NCBI GenBank assembly: GCA_964545045.1
Contig: CAZJEN010000010.1
Span: 1-64,000, forward strand
DNA: 64,000 nucleotides
Reading direction: 5' to 3'
DNA from: SIG307 sp964545045
GTDB taxonomy: Bacteria > Bacillota > Clostridia > Lachnospirales > Lachnospiraceae
The notes beneath the pieces were generated by a model. The model was not told the origin of the DNA. It saw nothing but the letters and a program-made list of their open reading frames with translations, and did no database searches. Numbering within the stretch: the first letter of the stretch is position 1; each line of letters starts with the position of its first letter. Made by a program: the position numbers and the translations under genes. Of this stretch, positions 51,770-61,074 are shown in pieces.

Positions 51770-53518
51770 ATGGGACTGTTTCATAATATCTTCGGATTAC
51801 CGCAAAGCACACAACCGGCCGGAGCTTCCGGTTCCAAACGTGTCTCCGGCTTCGCCTCGGGTAAGCATACGATACAATTGACAAAAGGCGAAGTAGTCAA
51901 AGGTGAGGTAACCGATTTACGCAGCAACGAAGTCACCATCCGCTTAGAAGACGGTAAAACCCTTCACGCAAAATTAAGCACCGCCATGGAATTATCCATC
52001 GGACAAAAAGCCGAGTTTTTCGTTCAGGAAACCAATGACGTTCTGATTACCTTAAAGCTTCTGTCCGACGGTGACACTTCCTTTGCGGAAGCTGCCATCG
52101 ATAAGGCGTTGGAAGCCTCGGGCTTTCCAAAATCCGCTCACGCAGCCGATATCGTACGCTCTCTTTTGGACGCGGGACTTCCTGCAAGCAAAGAAATGAT
52201 TCAGAAGATGATGCAATACTCTGCTTCCAATAAAGATGTAGAGCTTTCTACTTTGACGGCTCTGATGAAACACAACCTGCCGGTTTCCAAAGAAAATGCC
52301 GCCGGGTTACAGGCTTACCGCAATTTCGAACACCGCCTGTTAGGTCAGGCAACTACCTTAACCTCCGCACTGTCGGAGGCCTTCTCCTACGGAGAAATCC
52401 CGGCCTCCTTTACAGAACGTATTCTGACTCAGTTTTTTGGTGAAGCCGTAACTATCACCGCATCCGGTGACATTACTTCCAACGTACAAACAGACAGCAC
52501 CCTGAAATCCGCAAACGCCGCAACCGTCTCGGAGACCGCACTACCGACCACTTCCGATACCTCTGCAGGCATCCTTCCGGAAGCGGGTTCAGCTTCTTTA
52601 CCGAATACCGAAGCTACTGTTTCCGGTTCTTACCTTGAAAGTCTCCCGGACACTGCCAAACCGAATGCTGCTTCTCGTTCCGATGAACACATTCCGATAA
52701 AACAACTGCTTCCGGAGTCACAGTATCAGGCGGTGGAAAAGGCCCTTTCCTCTTTGCCGGCCGATTCACCGGAATACTCCGTGATAAAGAACGGACTGAC
52801 CGACGGTTCCCTTACGGCAAATCAATTATTTTCCGCACTTTCTACCTCATCGGCAGACGGACATGCAGAAAGAATTACCGCATTATTGAAAGAAGAACCG
52901 GTCCTTTCGGACTTGCTCGGCAAAACCATACTAAGCCGTTTTGTCATGACACCGGAAGACCTGACAAAAGAAAAGGCCGTAGAGGAATTTTACGCCCGTC
53001 TCCAAAGAGACCTTGCGGTATTTTCCGAGGCAGTCTCGGAGGACACGGTAGCTTCCGCCTTAAAAACCGTTGCGGATACTGCCTCGAATATGCAGGAAAA
53101 CATTCAGTTTATGAACACGCTGAATCAGATTTTTCCGTATGTACAGCTTCCGTTAAAGCTGACCGAGCAGCTGACTCACGGGGAGCTTTACGTCTATACA
53201 AAGAAAAAAGACCTCTCCGCGCAAAACAAAGAGGTCAGTATCCTGCTTCATCTGGATATGGATGCCCTCGGTCCGACCGACATCCACCTATCCTTACTGC
53301 AACAAAATGTTACGGCAAAGTTTTATTTAAACGAAACCGATACAGAACACTTAGTATCCGAACAGCTTCCTTCCCTCACCGAGGCATTGCAAAAGAAAGG
53401 TTATTCCCTAAACGCTTCGGTCATGCACCGGGAAAAGGAACCGGACATTGTTACAGATTTTATGGCAGACGGCGACGCTGTTCCGATGAAACGTTTCCGA
53501 TTTGACATACGTGCTTAA
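51770..53518 (+). CDS. FliK-like protein (hook-length control domain)
   Basis: This is a 582-residue soluble protein. The N-terminal part (about 1-110) is beta-rich, with alternating TIQLTKGEVVKGEVTDLRSN and RLEDGKTLHAKL. A helical middle is interrupted by a Ser/Thr/Ala-rich low-complexity linker (about 230-310). The C-terminal 120 residues, ILLHLDMDALGPTDIHLSLL and later QLPSLTEALQKKGYSLNASV, have the pattern of the FliK C-terminal domain. FliK measures hook length and switches flagellar export. No other flagellar gene is nearby. The start is set by AAAGGAGG. It may be a non-flagellar relative. Confidence 0.65.
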   Translation: MGLFHNIFGLPQSTQPAGASGSKRVSGFASGKHTIQLTKGEVVKGEVTDLRSNEVTIRLEDGKTLHAKLSTAMELSIGQKAEFFVQETNDVLITLKLLSDGDTSFAEAAIDKALEASGFPKSAHAADIVRSLLDAGLPASKEMIQKMMQYSASNKDVELSTLTALMKHNLPVSKENAAGLQAYRNFEHRLLGQATTLTSALSEAFSYGEIPASFTERILTQFFGEAVTITASGDITSNVQTDSTLKSANAATVSETALPTTSDTSAGILPEAGSASLPNTEATVSGSYLESLPDTAKPNAASRSDEHIPIKQLLPESQYQAVEKALSSLPADSPEYSVIKNGLTDGSLTANQLFSALSTSSADGHAERITALLKEEPVLSDLLGKTILSRFVMTPEDLTKEKAVEEFYARLQRDLAVFSEAVSEDTVASALKTVADTASNMQENIQFMNTLNQIFPYVQLPLKLTEQLTHGELYVYTKKKDLSAQNKEVSILLHLDMDALGPTDIHLSLLQQNVTAKFYLNETDTEHLVSEQLPSLTEALQKKGYSLNASVMHREKEPDIVTDFMADGDAVPMKRFRFDIRA

Positions 53519-53539
53519 ATACTTCTATACAAAACAAAG

Positions 53540-53573
53540 GCGGTTGTTTTGAGTTCCATCCCAAAACAACCGC
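53540..53573. terminator. Bidirectional terminator
   Basis: GCGGTTGTTTTG and CAAAACAACCGC form a perfect 12-base stem between the convergent FliK-like and flavodiiron genes. Confidence 0.85.
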
Positions 53574-53593
53574 TCTTCTGTTTCAATTGCTTC

Positions 53594-54748
53594 CTAACAC
53601 AGCTCTGCTGCCAGCTTCTTAATCATTTCCAGCGTATCGTCCTTTACCGCAGACTTCATGGTCACCACGGTCTCCGCAAAAGTGATTTCCTTACTGTTTG
53701 CAAACTTCTCCTTCATCTGCTTCGCCGTTACCGGAGCCCAGGTTCCGTTTTCCATAAAAGCGATTGTACGCTTGCAGTATCCGCGTTCAATAAGCTTATC
53801 AATAAACTCACGCATTACCGGGTAAATCCCACCGTTATAGGTAGGTGCCGCCAATACCAATTTCCCGTAACGGAACGCATCTTCTACATTTTCCGCCCAA
53901 TCGGAGCGTGCCAAGTCAGTCAATACCACTCTCGGACAGTTATTCTTTTTCAACTCTTCCGCCAGAAGCTCCGCCGCCTTTTTCGTATTTCCGTAGATAG
54001 ACGCATAAGCAATCACAACTCCCTCGGACTCTACACTATAAGAGGACCAAGTATCATAAAGTCCCAGATAATATCCCAGATTCTCCGTCAAAATCGGACC
54101 GTGCAGCGGTAATATCTTCTCTATTTCCAGTCCCTTCGCTTTCTTTAATAAAGTCTGCACCTGTGCACCGTATTTTCCTACGATACCGAAATAATAACGA
54201 CGTGCTTCGCAAGCCCAATCCTCTTCTACGTCCAAAGCACCGAATTTACCGAATCCATCTGCAGAAAACAGCAGCTTGTCCTTGCTGTCGTAGGTCACCA
54301 TAACCTCCGGCCAGTGCACCATCGGTGCAAACACAAAAGTAAACGTATGGTCACCGGTGCAGAGCGTATCCTGATCTGCAACCACAACCTGATTTTTCGT
54401 AAAATCCGTATTAAAAAACTGATGCATCATAACAAAAGTCTTTGCATTACCTACTACCTTTACATTCGGATATTTCTGTACAAACGTTTCAATGCTTGCG
54501 GAATGATCCGGCTCCATATGCTGTACAATCAAATACGCCGGCTGTCTTTCGCCTAACACCTCGGCCACATTCGCAAGCCACTCTTCCGTATAAGCTGCAT
54601 CCACCGTGTCAAACACCGAGATTTCTTTATCCATTACAACATAAGAATTATATGCCACACCGTTCGGAACATCATACATTCCCTCAAACAAATCTATGGT
54701 ATGGTCATTCACTCCCACATAATATACACTATCCGTTACTTTGTTCAT
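53594..54748 (-). CDS. Flavodiiron protein (FprA family)
   Basis: This 384-residue enzyme reduces O2 to water or NO to N2O, protecting anaerobes. The N-terminal metallo-beta-lactamase-like domain holds the diiron ligands in VQHMEPDHSAS, GNAKT, and the later VHWPEVM and LPLHGPIL. The C-terminal flavodoxin domain binds FMN (ASIYGNTKKAAELLAEEL and APTYNGGIYPV). No rubredoxin or reductase domain is fused, so electrons must come from a separate rubredoxin. It has a good promoter and GAAGGAGG. Confidence 0.92.
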   Translation of the reverse strand: MNKVTDSVYYVGVNDHTIDLFEGMYDVPNGVAYNSYVVMDKEISVFDTVDAAYTEEWLANVAEVLGERQPAYLIVQHMEPDHSASIETFVQKYPNVKVVGNAKTFVMMHQFFNTDFTKNQVVVADQDTLCTGDHTFTFVFAPMVHWPEVMVTYDSKDKLLFSADGFGKFGALDVEEDWACEARRYYFGIVGKYGAQVQTLLKKAKGLEIEKILPLHGPILTENLGYYLGLYDTWSSYSVESEGVVIAYASIYGNTKKAAELLAEELKKNNCPRVVLTDLARSDWAENVEDAFRYGKLVLAAPTYNGGIYPVMREFIDKLIERGYCKRTIAFMENGTWAPVTAKQMKEKFANSKEITFAETVVTMKSAVKDDTLEMIKKLAAELC

Positions 54749-54789
54749 TGTATATCCTCCTTCTCATCAACTGTACTTCGTACCTGTCT

Positions 54790-54818
54790 ATTTTACCATA
54801 AGACTCTTCTCTATGCAA
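54790..54818 (-). promoter_or_regulatory. Promoter of the flavodiiron gene
   Basis: On the minus strand TTGCAT (54818-54813), a 17-base spacer and TAAAAT (54795-54790). No obvious Rex or PerR palindrome overlaps it. Confidence 0.65.
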
Positions 54819-54861
54819 TCTTTTTACTCCGATATACACTGCCTTTTTATCGCATCTCCCC

Positions 54862-55998
54862 CTAGTATTCCCCTGAAAGTACCGTCGCAATCGTCTCCGC
54901 AAAAGGAGTCATAGCTGCTTTTGCCTCCGCTACCGTATTTTTGTGGGTCCCCAACTCTACCAACAAATACTTCTCTTTCAAATGCATATTGTAACGATAA
55001 CTCTTTAAGTAAATCCGATGCATTAAGCCCGGATATAACTCGTTCCCGGTAATCTGCAAATGCAGACTGAAGGCCAGATTTCCCTCCAAATTCGGATTAG
55101 AATAGTATGTAATGGGACCATCCTTCGTTCTACACAACCCGTTAAACAGCATTACCTTTGCCGTGCTTACACCGTTAATTACAGAGGTTCTGGCATCCCC
55201 GCTGTCTCTATGTAAATCGATCACCACCTCAATCGAAGGATATTCCTCCAGTATTTTTGTAACCACCGGCAACGCATTGTTATAGGCATTGTTTCTGTCA
55301 TCCGTTCCGTCTGCCTTCCGGTCAAACACCGTAGTCTCATGGATAACGTTATAACCGTATTTTTCCCGAAGCTCCGTTGCCAACACCTCTCCCGCACCGA
55401 TTACCGTATCATCCGTTACCCCGGACCGGCTGTCCGCATAGCCCTCCGAACCGTGGGTATGAAAAATCAAAATCTGGGGTTCTTCCTTTTTCTCCATCCC
55501 GAACTCATATGCAGCCAGCTTTTCTGCCTGAAAAACATCCTCTGTTGCCTTCGTAGAAACATCTTCGATATAATAATTGGAAAGAAAGCTTTGAAATGAT
55601 ACCTCCTCCAAAGCCCCGAATCGCTCCTCCAATATTTCCTTTACCGAAACCGGGACTGCCTCTACTTCCGGCGGAATATATTCCGGTACATCTCCTTCCG
55701 CGTGACGTATTTGCAAATAGGTTCCGGTTGCGCCGGCGTACTTCACCGGAAGAGGTTCATTTTCAATCGTCGCGATGCTTTCCCTTTCCGCAAATCCTTT
55801 TAACATCACATATCCCGCCTTCGGAAACTCCACCAAGGGCAACTCCTTAAAATACAGCACTCCCAGCCCCACAAGCAACAATAACCATGCACAAATTCTT
55901 CTTCGCTTTTTTTCATCTCCGGGATTTTTTGTTTTTCCTGCATATCTTGCTGCCCGATGCTTTGCGAACATCCGATGCAAACTTCCTTTTCCTGGCAT
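54862..55998 (-). CDS. spoIIP: Stage II sporulation protein P
   Basis: This 378-residue peptidoglycan hydrolase degrades septal wall during forespore engulfment, acting with SpoIID and SpoIIM. A single membrane helix (about 34-54, ICAWLLLLVGLGVLYF) follows a 33-residue basic cytoplasmic tail. The amidase/endopeptidase domain has ILIFHTHGSEGYADS, VVIDLHRDSGDARTS and LLVELGTHKNTVAEA, holding the metal ligands. It follows gpr, the conserved Firmicute order, and is expected to be expressed in the mother cell and forespore under sporulation sigma factors, although no such promoter is clear. Confidence 0.92.
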   Translation of the reverse strand: MPGKGSLHRMFAKHRAARYAGKTKNPGDEKKRRRICAWLLLLVGLGVLYFKELPLVEFPKAGYVMLKGFAERESIATIENEPLPVKYAGATGTYLQIRHAEGDVPEYIPPEVEAVPVSVKEILEERFGALEEVSFQSFLSNYYIEDVSTKATEDVFQAEKLAAYEFGMEKKEEPQILIFHTHGSEGYADSRSGVTDDTVIGAGEVLATELREKYGYNVIHETTVFDRKADGTDDRNNAYNNALPVVTKILEEYPSIEVVIDLHRDSGDARTSVINGVSTAKVMLFNGLCRTKDGPITYYSNPNLEGNLAFSLHLQITGNELYPGLMHRIYLKSYRYNMHLKEKYLLVELGTHKNTVAEAKAAMTPFAETIATVLSGEY

Positions 55999-56064
55999 AA
56001 CTGCTCCCCCATTCTTACCGTATCGTGTCTGTACTAAGAAATCACTGATTGATTCAGCGTTTCC

Positions 56065-56985
56065 CTATAATAATTCCTTGCAAAAACAAAGATTAATTGC
56101 TTCGGCAACCGTCTCTCCCGCCCGGCGCACCAGCTCGTCGATGCCCTTCGGCGTCACAAACAGAACCTGTCCGTTGTTCTCTTCCGCTTCCTTCAAAATC
56201 TCTTCACATTCCGCTTCCGGCATACCTTTCTTCCTAAGATACTTTCCCATGCGCTCCCGCAAAATCGTTGCGGCATCCACCACTGTAGGCACACCCACCG
56301 CAATCACCGGCACCCCCAGAGTTTCTTTATTTAAAGCCTGGCGGTTGTTTCCGATACCGGCTCCCGGATAGATTCCCGTATCCGTAATCTGTACCGTAGT
56401 TCCGAGACGTTCCGTACTGCGGGATGCCAATGCATCAATGGCAATCACAATGTCCGGATGCAATTCTTCCACTACACTCTTTATAATTTCGCCACTTTCC
56501 ATTCCTGTTTGGGCAAGCACTCCCGCCGCCAGAGCACAAAAGGAAGTCAAGTGATACTTCTTTCGAAACTCCTCTCCCAGCTGTAAAATCAAATGTCTGG
56601 TCACCACCAGGTCATCTATCGCCACAGGACCCAAAGCATCCGGTGTAGCCTCCCTGTTTCCCAATCCTACAACCAGAACTTCCTTTGCCTTATCGTTTCT
56701 TTCTCCCATCAGCTGTAACAACTGCTCCGCCAGCGTTTCAGCCACGAATCGCCGCAAGCGTTCTTCTCCTTCGGTCAGTCCCTTCGCTTCTACCGTTATA
56801 TAGGTTCCGATAGGTCTTCCCATAGCTGCAGCTCCCGAGGCATCGGTAATCCGGACCGTGGACACATGCACCTTCCGATGTTTCAAATGTTCTTCCTTTA
56901 TCGTAACACCTTTGATACGCTCATCATCCTCTGAAAAGTCTTCCCGTAGCTCCACCGCCAAATCCGTACGTCCGCCTGTCTGCAT
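56065..56985 (-). CDS. gpr: Germination protease GPR
   Basis: This 306-residue A25 aspartic peptidase degrades small acid-soluble spore proteins at germination. Signatures are RTDLAVEL at the N-terminus, LVVGLGNREATPDALGP, IAIDALASRSTERLGTTVQI and GVPTVVDAATIL. The usual zymogen propeptide of about 15 residues ending before RTDLA is almost absent here: only five residues precede it. No upstream in-frame start codon exists and AAAGGAGG sets the ATG at 56985. spoIIP follows. Confidence 0.92.
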   Translation of the reverse strand: MQTGGRTDLAVELREDFSEDDERIKGVTIKEEHLKHRKVHVSTVRITDASGAAAMGRPIGTYITVEAKGLTEGEERLRRFVAETLAEQLLQLMGERNDKAKEVLVVGLGNREATPDALGPVAIDDLVVTRHLILQLGEEFRKKYHLTSFCALAAGVLAQTGMESGEIIKSVVEELHPDIVIAIDALASRSTERLGTTVQITDTGIYPGAGIGNNRQALNKETLGVPVIAVGVPTVVDAATILRERMGKYLRKKGMPEAECEEILKEAEENNGQVLFVTPKGIDELVRRAGETVAEAINLCFCKELL

Positions 56986-57066
56986 CCCATTGCCTCCTTT
57001 TATTCTATGAATTTCCCGTCCACACTATTCCCAATGTATTTTCTGTAATTTTTTTAAAATTATGTA

Positions 57067-57095
57067 TTGACAGAATCCACCGAATATACTAATAT
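57067..57095 (+). promoter_or_regulatory. Promoter of rpsT
   Basis: TTGACA (57067-57072), a 17-base spacer and TAATAT (57090-57095). The leader of about 110 bases before the ATG is GC-rich compared with its surroundings and can form several short stems, so it may mediate feedback by S20; no known leader motif is recognised. Confidence 0.75.
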
Positions 57096-57211
57096 ATAGG
57101 GGTATGCTTCCGTCGAAACGTCCGTGTCCGGCTTCGCGGCAGCAAGATCATGCGAATCGGAGTCCACATGCAGGACGTCCATCGAATCCAAAACATAGGA
57201 GGTGTTTTCAC

Positions 57212-57475
57212 ATGGCAAACATTAAGTCCGCAAAGAAGAGAATTTTAGTTATCGAGACCAAGACTCTCAGAAACAAGATGATTAAGTCTAAGATTAAGAC
57301 TTTGGTAAAGAAGGTAGAGGCTGCTGTTGCTGCTAGCGATAAGGCTGCTGCTTCTGCTGCTCTTAAGGAAGCTGTTGTCGCTATCGACAAGGCTGCTGCT
57401 AAGGGTGTATACCATAAGAATACGGCTGCAAGAAAGGTTTCCCGTATCACAAAGGCCGTAAATTCTATTGCTTAA
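57212..57475 (+). CDS. rpsT: 30S ribosomal protein S20
   Basis: This 87-residue, helical, Lys/Ala-rich protein binds 16S rRNA. It shows the family opening ANIKSAKKRILVIETKTLRN and closing helix with YHKNTAARKVSRITKAVN. Codon use is strongly biased to GCT and AAG, as for a highly expressed gene. AGGAGGTG lies upstream of the ATG at 57212. It is divergent from gpr-spoIIP, the usual neighbourhood in Clostridia. Confidence 0.95.
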   Translation: MANIKSAKKRILVIETKTLRNKMIKSKIKTLVKKVEAAVAASDKAAASAALKEAVVAIDKAAAKGVYHKNTAARKVSRITKAVNSIA

Positions 57476-57494
57476 TTTTATGCAAGTATAAAGC

Positions 57495-57521
57495 AAGGGC
57501 CGCGCGTGGTGCGCGGTCCTT
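57495..57521 (+). terminator. rpsT terminator
   Basis: AAGGGCCGCGC pairs with GCGCGGTCCTT (one G-T pair), followed by TTCTTT. Confidence 0.88.
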
Positions 57522-57558
57522 TTCTTTATTGTACGGACAAAGCCGTACAATAAAGAAA
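57521..57558. repeat. 16-base perfect inverted repeat before hisS
   Basis: TTTCTTTATTGTACGG (57521-57536) and its exact complement (57543-57558) surround a six-base loop. It starts within the end of the rpsT terminator and ends just before a TATAAT box (57565-57570). It could be a second terminator, an operator or a processing stem; no T-box leader is present upstream of hisS. Confidence 0.7.
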
Positions 57559-57611
57559 ACTCCGTATAATGCGCACTCGCACGAATTGTAAATTCTATAA
57601 AGGAGGCACCT

Positions 57612-58850
57612 ATGAAAATTACATCCGTAAAAGGAACCAACGACTATTTACCGAAGGAGACAAAACTCCGCGACTATTTGCAGGGCAAGATTTTAGAGAC
57701 CTACCGTTCCTGCGGCTTTGAGCGTATTACCACCCCGATTTTGGAGGACATCGAAAATCTGGATAAGAGCGAAGGCGGCGAGAACCTCAACCTTCTGTTT
57801 AAGGTATTAAAGCGCGGCGAAAAGTTAGAAAAGGCACTGGAAACAGGAAACCCGAAGGAGCTTTCCGACTTAGGTCTTCGCTATGACCTGACCTTACCGT
57901 TATCCCGTTACTATGCCTGCCACAGAGCGGATCTTCCGAGTCCGTTCAAGTGCATCCAGATTGACCAGGTATTCCGTGCGGAGCGTCCGCAGAAAGGCCG
58001 TCTGCGCCAGTTTGTACAGTGCGACATCGATATTTTAGGTTCTGATTCCGTCAACTGCGAAATCGAGCTCATCAGCACCACCGCAAAGGCTCTTTTGAAT
58101 GTAGGCATCAAGAACTTCAAAGTAAAGATTAACGACCGTCGCGTCTTAAAGAGTTTAATTTATGCCGCAGGCTTTACCCCGGAAGATGCAGACAGTGTAT
58201 GCATCGTATTTGATAAGATGGACAAAATCGGTGCGGAAGGTGTTGCCGCAGAGTTGATTGAAAAAGGCTTTGCTGCAGATACCGTAAAGAAGTTCACCGA
58301 TCTTATGAGCATCTCCCCGTTCACCTTGGACGAGGCAGAAAAGTACTGTGAAGACAAGGCTCCGGTAGAGAGCTTACGTTATATCATCGACACCGTTACC
58401 AAGCTTGCGGGAGATTCCTTCTCCATCGTTTACGACAAGTCTCTGGTTCGCGGTCAGGGCTACTACACCGGTACCATTTTCGAAATCGAGTCTCTGGATT
58501 TCGGCAGTTCCATCGCAGGCGGCGGCCGCTACGACAATCTGATTGGAAAGTTCTTAAACGAGTCCGTTCCGGCAGTAGGCTTCTCCATCGGCTTCGAGCG
58601 TATTGCAAGCATCTTAACTGCTGCAAATTATCAGATTCCGGACGATAAAAAGCGGGTTGCCGTAATTTACGACACCACCGATATTCTCCCGGCTCTTACA
58701 AAGGCAGACGAACTCCGTACCGAGTACGAAGTCGTTCTTTACGAGCGTCCGAAGAAGTTAGGAAAGCTGTTCGGCAAGCTTGAGGAGCAAGGCTTCTACG
58801 GCTGCTTCATTTTAAACGAATCCGAAGACATTAAGGTATTCGGTGCATAA
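57612..58850 (+). CDS. hisS: Histidyl-tRNA synthetase
   Basis: This 412-residue class II synthetase charges tRNA-His. Motif 2 region is FRAERPQKGRLRQFVQCDID, the histidine-specific motif is LVRGQGYYTGTIFEI, and motif 3 is AVGFSIGFERIASIL. The usual histidine motif is RGLDYYTG; here Leu-Asp is Gln-Gly. The C-terminal anticodon-binding domain is short, ending about 20-25 residues early at EDIKVFGA. The alternative is a HisZ regulatory subunit, but HisZ normally lacks this motif and no his biosynthesis gene is adjacent. AAAGGAGG sets the start. Confidence 0.82.
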   Translation: MKITSVKGTNDYLPKETKLRDYLQGKILETYRSCGFERITTPILEDIENLDKSEGGENLNLLFKVLKRGEKLEKALETGNPKELSDLGLRYDLTLPLSRYYACHRADLPSPFKCIQIDQVFRAERPQKGRLRQFVQCDIDILGSDSVNCEIELISTTAKALLNVGIKNFKVKINDRRVLKSLIYAAGFTPEDADSVCIVFDKMDKIGAEGVAAELIEKGFAADTVKKFTDLMSISPFTLDEAEKYCEDKAPVESLRYIIDTVTKLAGDSFSIVYDKSLVRGQGYYTGTIFEIESLDFGSSIAGGGRYDNLIGKFLNESVPAVGFSIGFERIASILTAANYQIPDDKKRVAVIYDTTDILPALTKADELRTEYEVVLYERPKKLGKLFGKLEEQGFYGCFILNESEDIKVFGA

Positions 58851-58937
58851 TGATTGCATTTTTATGCATTCCATAGTATACTTTTAATACGTAGATTAAG
58901 ATTACGGCAGCAGACTCTGCCGGAAAGGACGATGCCT

Positions 58938-59594
58938 ATGTATTGCGCAGAACACATTTCATTTTCTTATCGAAAAAAAGAAGTCCTTCGCGATGTTTCC
59001 TTCACAGCCAAGAAAGGAGACTTTATCGGCATTATAGGCAAAAACGGATGCGGTAAATCTACCCTTTTATCCGTTCTTGCGGGTGTCAGACGTCCTGCCG
59101 GCGGCACGGTTTCCTTTGAAGGTGCACCGCTGTTTACGAAGAAAAGTGTTCCTGCCGATATCATCGGCTATGTTCCGCAGTTAAATCCGTTGCTTCCCGA
59201 GCTTTCCGTCCGGGACAATCTGAGACTGTGGCTCCGGAATCCCGCTGCTTCACCGGAATCTTTATATCTGCAAATGGGGTTAACCGACTACCTGCGGGTA
59301 CCGGTAGCAAAACTATCGGAGGGGTTAAAAAAACGTGTCAGCATTGCGTCCGTTCTCCAAAACAGTCCTAAAATTCTGATTTTGGATGAACCGTCCGCCG
59401 CTTTGGATTTACCGTGCAAGGAAGTAATTCACGAGCAGTTGCTTTCTTTCGCAAAAAACGGAGGAATTGTTCTGTTTACCACCCATGAGGAAGCCGAGTT
59501 TTCATTATGCAATACTTTATATATTTTAAAGGACGGCATTTTACACCCGGCACCGGATACACAGGACATGCATTTACTGATACAACAGTTCTAA
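58938..59594 (+). CDS. ABC transporter ATPase
   Basis: This 218-residue ATPase has Walker A GIIGKNGCGKSTLLSVLAG, Q-loop VPQLNP, Walker B ILILDEPSAALDL and H-loop TTHEEAEF. Its signature motif is degenerate: LSEGLKKR in place of LSGGQ. The start at 58938 is preferred over an ATG six bases earlier, which is too close to AAAGGA. It is the first gene of a four-gene export operon, followed 18 bases later by a lipoprotein. It powers the two permeases downstream. Confidence 0.88.
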   Translation: MYCAEHISFSYRKKEVLRDVSFTAKKGDFIGIIGKNGCGKSTLLSVLAGVRRPAGGTVSFEGAPLFTKKSVPADIIGYVPQLNPLLPELSVRDNLRLWLRNPAASPESLYLQMGLTDYLRVPVAKLSEGLKKRVSIASVLQNSPKILILDEPSAALDLPCKEVIHEQLLSFAKNGGIVLFTTHEEAEFSLCNTLYILKDGILHPAPDTQDMHLLIQQF

Positions 59595-59612
59595 TATAGG
59601 AGGAATGGGAAA

Positions 59613-61022
59613 ATGAACCAAACACGTAACACCAAATCACACAAGGCATATCGTCTGATTGCCGTCTTAACCGTCTTTACACTGCTTTTCGGATGCATGG
59701 GTTGCTCCCAAAAGACGCCGCGTGAGGCACTGGAAGAAGCCTATGAAAAGACCTTTGTCACAAACAATCCGTCCGAATCGATTCTCGGAATTTCCGAAAT
59801 CAATTCTCACATGAGCGATAATAAAGCATACTCTACCGGCTTTTCCGTTACGCTTCAGGAGCTTTCCGGAAAAGATATCAGTGAATATGTCGGCGTTTTG
59901 TCCGGTCTGGGCATTCGCATTGATTCCGCTTCCGACCTTATGAACCGTAAAAGCGCCGGAACCATGGACATCACCTACGGAGGTACCAAATATCTTTCCT
60001 TAGGCGGTCAGCTTCAGGGCAGCAAATTATATCTTACGGCTCCGCAGTTAATTGACGGCAGCTTAACCGTAGATTTTTCCACTTTAAAGGATGACCTTTC
60101 CTCTGATTCCATGATCGGTCAGATGTTTACCATGTACGGAATCGAGGTTCCGGAGGATATGTTCTCCCAGCTGATGCAGTCCTTTGCTTCACCGTCTTCT
60201 TTGGCAGACTTAGGCAGTCTTGTATCTTCTTATGAAGATTTTTGCGATGCTATTCTGGTAGAAGAAGCAGACAAAAAGTCCGTCAGCTTCTCTTCCGATG
60301 TTTCCTACAAAAAAGCTTACACGGTAACGGTTCCGAAGCATGCATATTCCACACTTATCACTTCCCTGTTGCAGTACGCAAACGATACCTCTGCCGGTCT
60401 CACAAGTGCAATGGGCGGTACCGAACAGGAAGAGCTTGATATGTTAAACGTAAAGCTGACCATTCAGCAGCTTGCCGATGTCATCGGTGATATTGTAGTT
60501 TATGTCGGTGTAACCAAAGACAACTATATCTGTTGTGCGGAAAGCAGTATCAAGACCGGTGCGGAAAGCCTTGTTATGACAGCTACCTTTGCCGGCAAAG
60601 ACAACCCGTTAACGGATACGGATGTGGTATTTTCCGTAACCGCCCAGGGACAGACCGCAGAAATTATCTTTGCACAGGATTATGCCGATGATAACGAAGT
60701 TTCCTTTGACTTCAGTGTAAAATTAAACGGTGTCACCGAATTAAAGCTGTCCGGCGAAGGCGAATATAAGGATGTTGTTAAGGGTCAGAAATACACCTTC
60801 GATTATGACCATATCGATTTGAACATGGGAGACGAGCTTTCCCTCTCTCTTTCCGGTGATGTATATGTTGACACTACAAAATGTGACATTCCGACCCCGT
60901 CCTCTACGGAGCGTAATATTTTCCGTATGAGTGAAGAGGATTTCACCGCCCTGGGCGAAGAAATTCTCATTAACATCGAAGAAGATCCGTTACTTTCCAA
61001 AGTAATGAACGCACTCAACTAA
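59613..61022 (+). CDS. Uncharacterised lipoprotein of the ABC-2 operon
   Basis: This 469-residue protein has an N-terminal signal (AYRLIAVLTVFTLLFG) and lipobox cysteines at Cys28 or Cys31 (LFGC / CMGC), so it should be anchored on the outer face of the membrane. The mature part is beta-rich and Ser/Asp-rich, with repeated strand pairs (SFDFSVKLNGVTELKLSGEG) and no recognised domain. AGGAGG precedes the ATG. Encoded between the ATPase and the two permeases, it may capture, deliver or protect against the substrate of the exporter. I do not recognise a family. Confidence 0.75.
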   Translation: MNQTRNTKSHKAYRLIAVLTVFTLLFGCMGCSQKTPREALEEAYEKTFVTNNPSESILGISEINSHMSDNKAYSTGFSVTLQELSGKDISEYVGVLSGLGIRIDSASDLMNRKSAGTMDITYGGTKYLSLGGQLQGSKLYLTAPQLIDGSLTVDFSTLKDDLSSDSMIGQMFTMYGIEVPEDMFSQLMQSFASPSSLADLGSLVSSYEDFCDAILVEEADKKSVSFSSDVSYKKAYTVTVPKHAYSTLITSLLQYANDTSAGLTSAMGGTEQEELDMLNVKLTIQQLADVIGDIVVYVGVTKDNYICCAESSIKTGAESLVMTATFAGKDNPLTDTDVVFSVTAQGQTAEIIFAQDYADDNEVSFDFSVKLNGVTELKLSGEGEYKDVVKGQKYTFDYDHIDLNMGDELSLSLSGDVYVDTTKCDIPTPSSTERNIFRMSEEDFTALGEEILINIEEDPLLSKVMNALN

Positions 61023-61074
61023 GAGATATCATTTAAATAACCTTTCACAGCCATACTTACAAGGAGGAACTCCC

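Noticed and set aside
53549..54112. 187-residue plus-strand frame
   Set aside because: It is antisense to the flavodiiron gene, which has diiron and FMN motifs.
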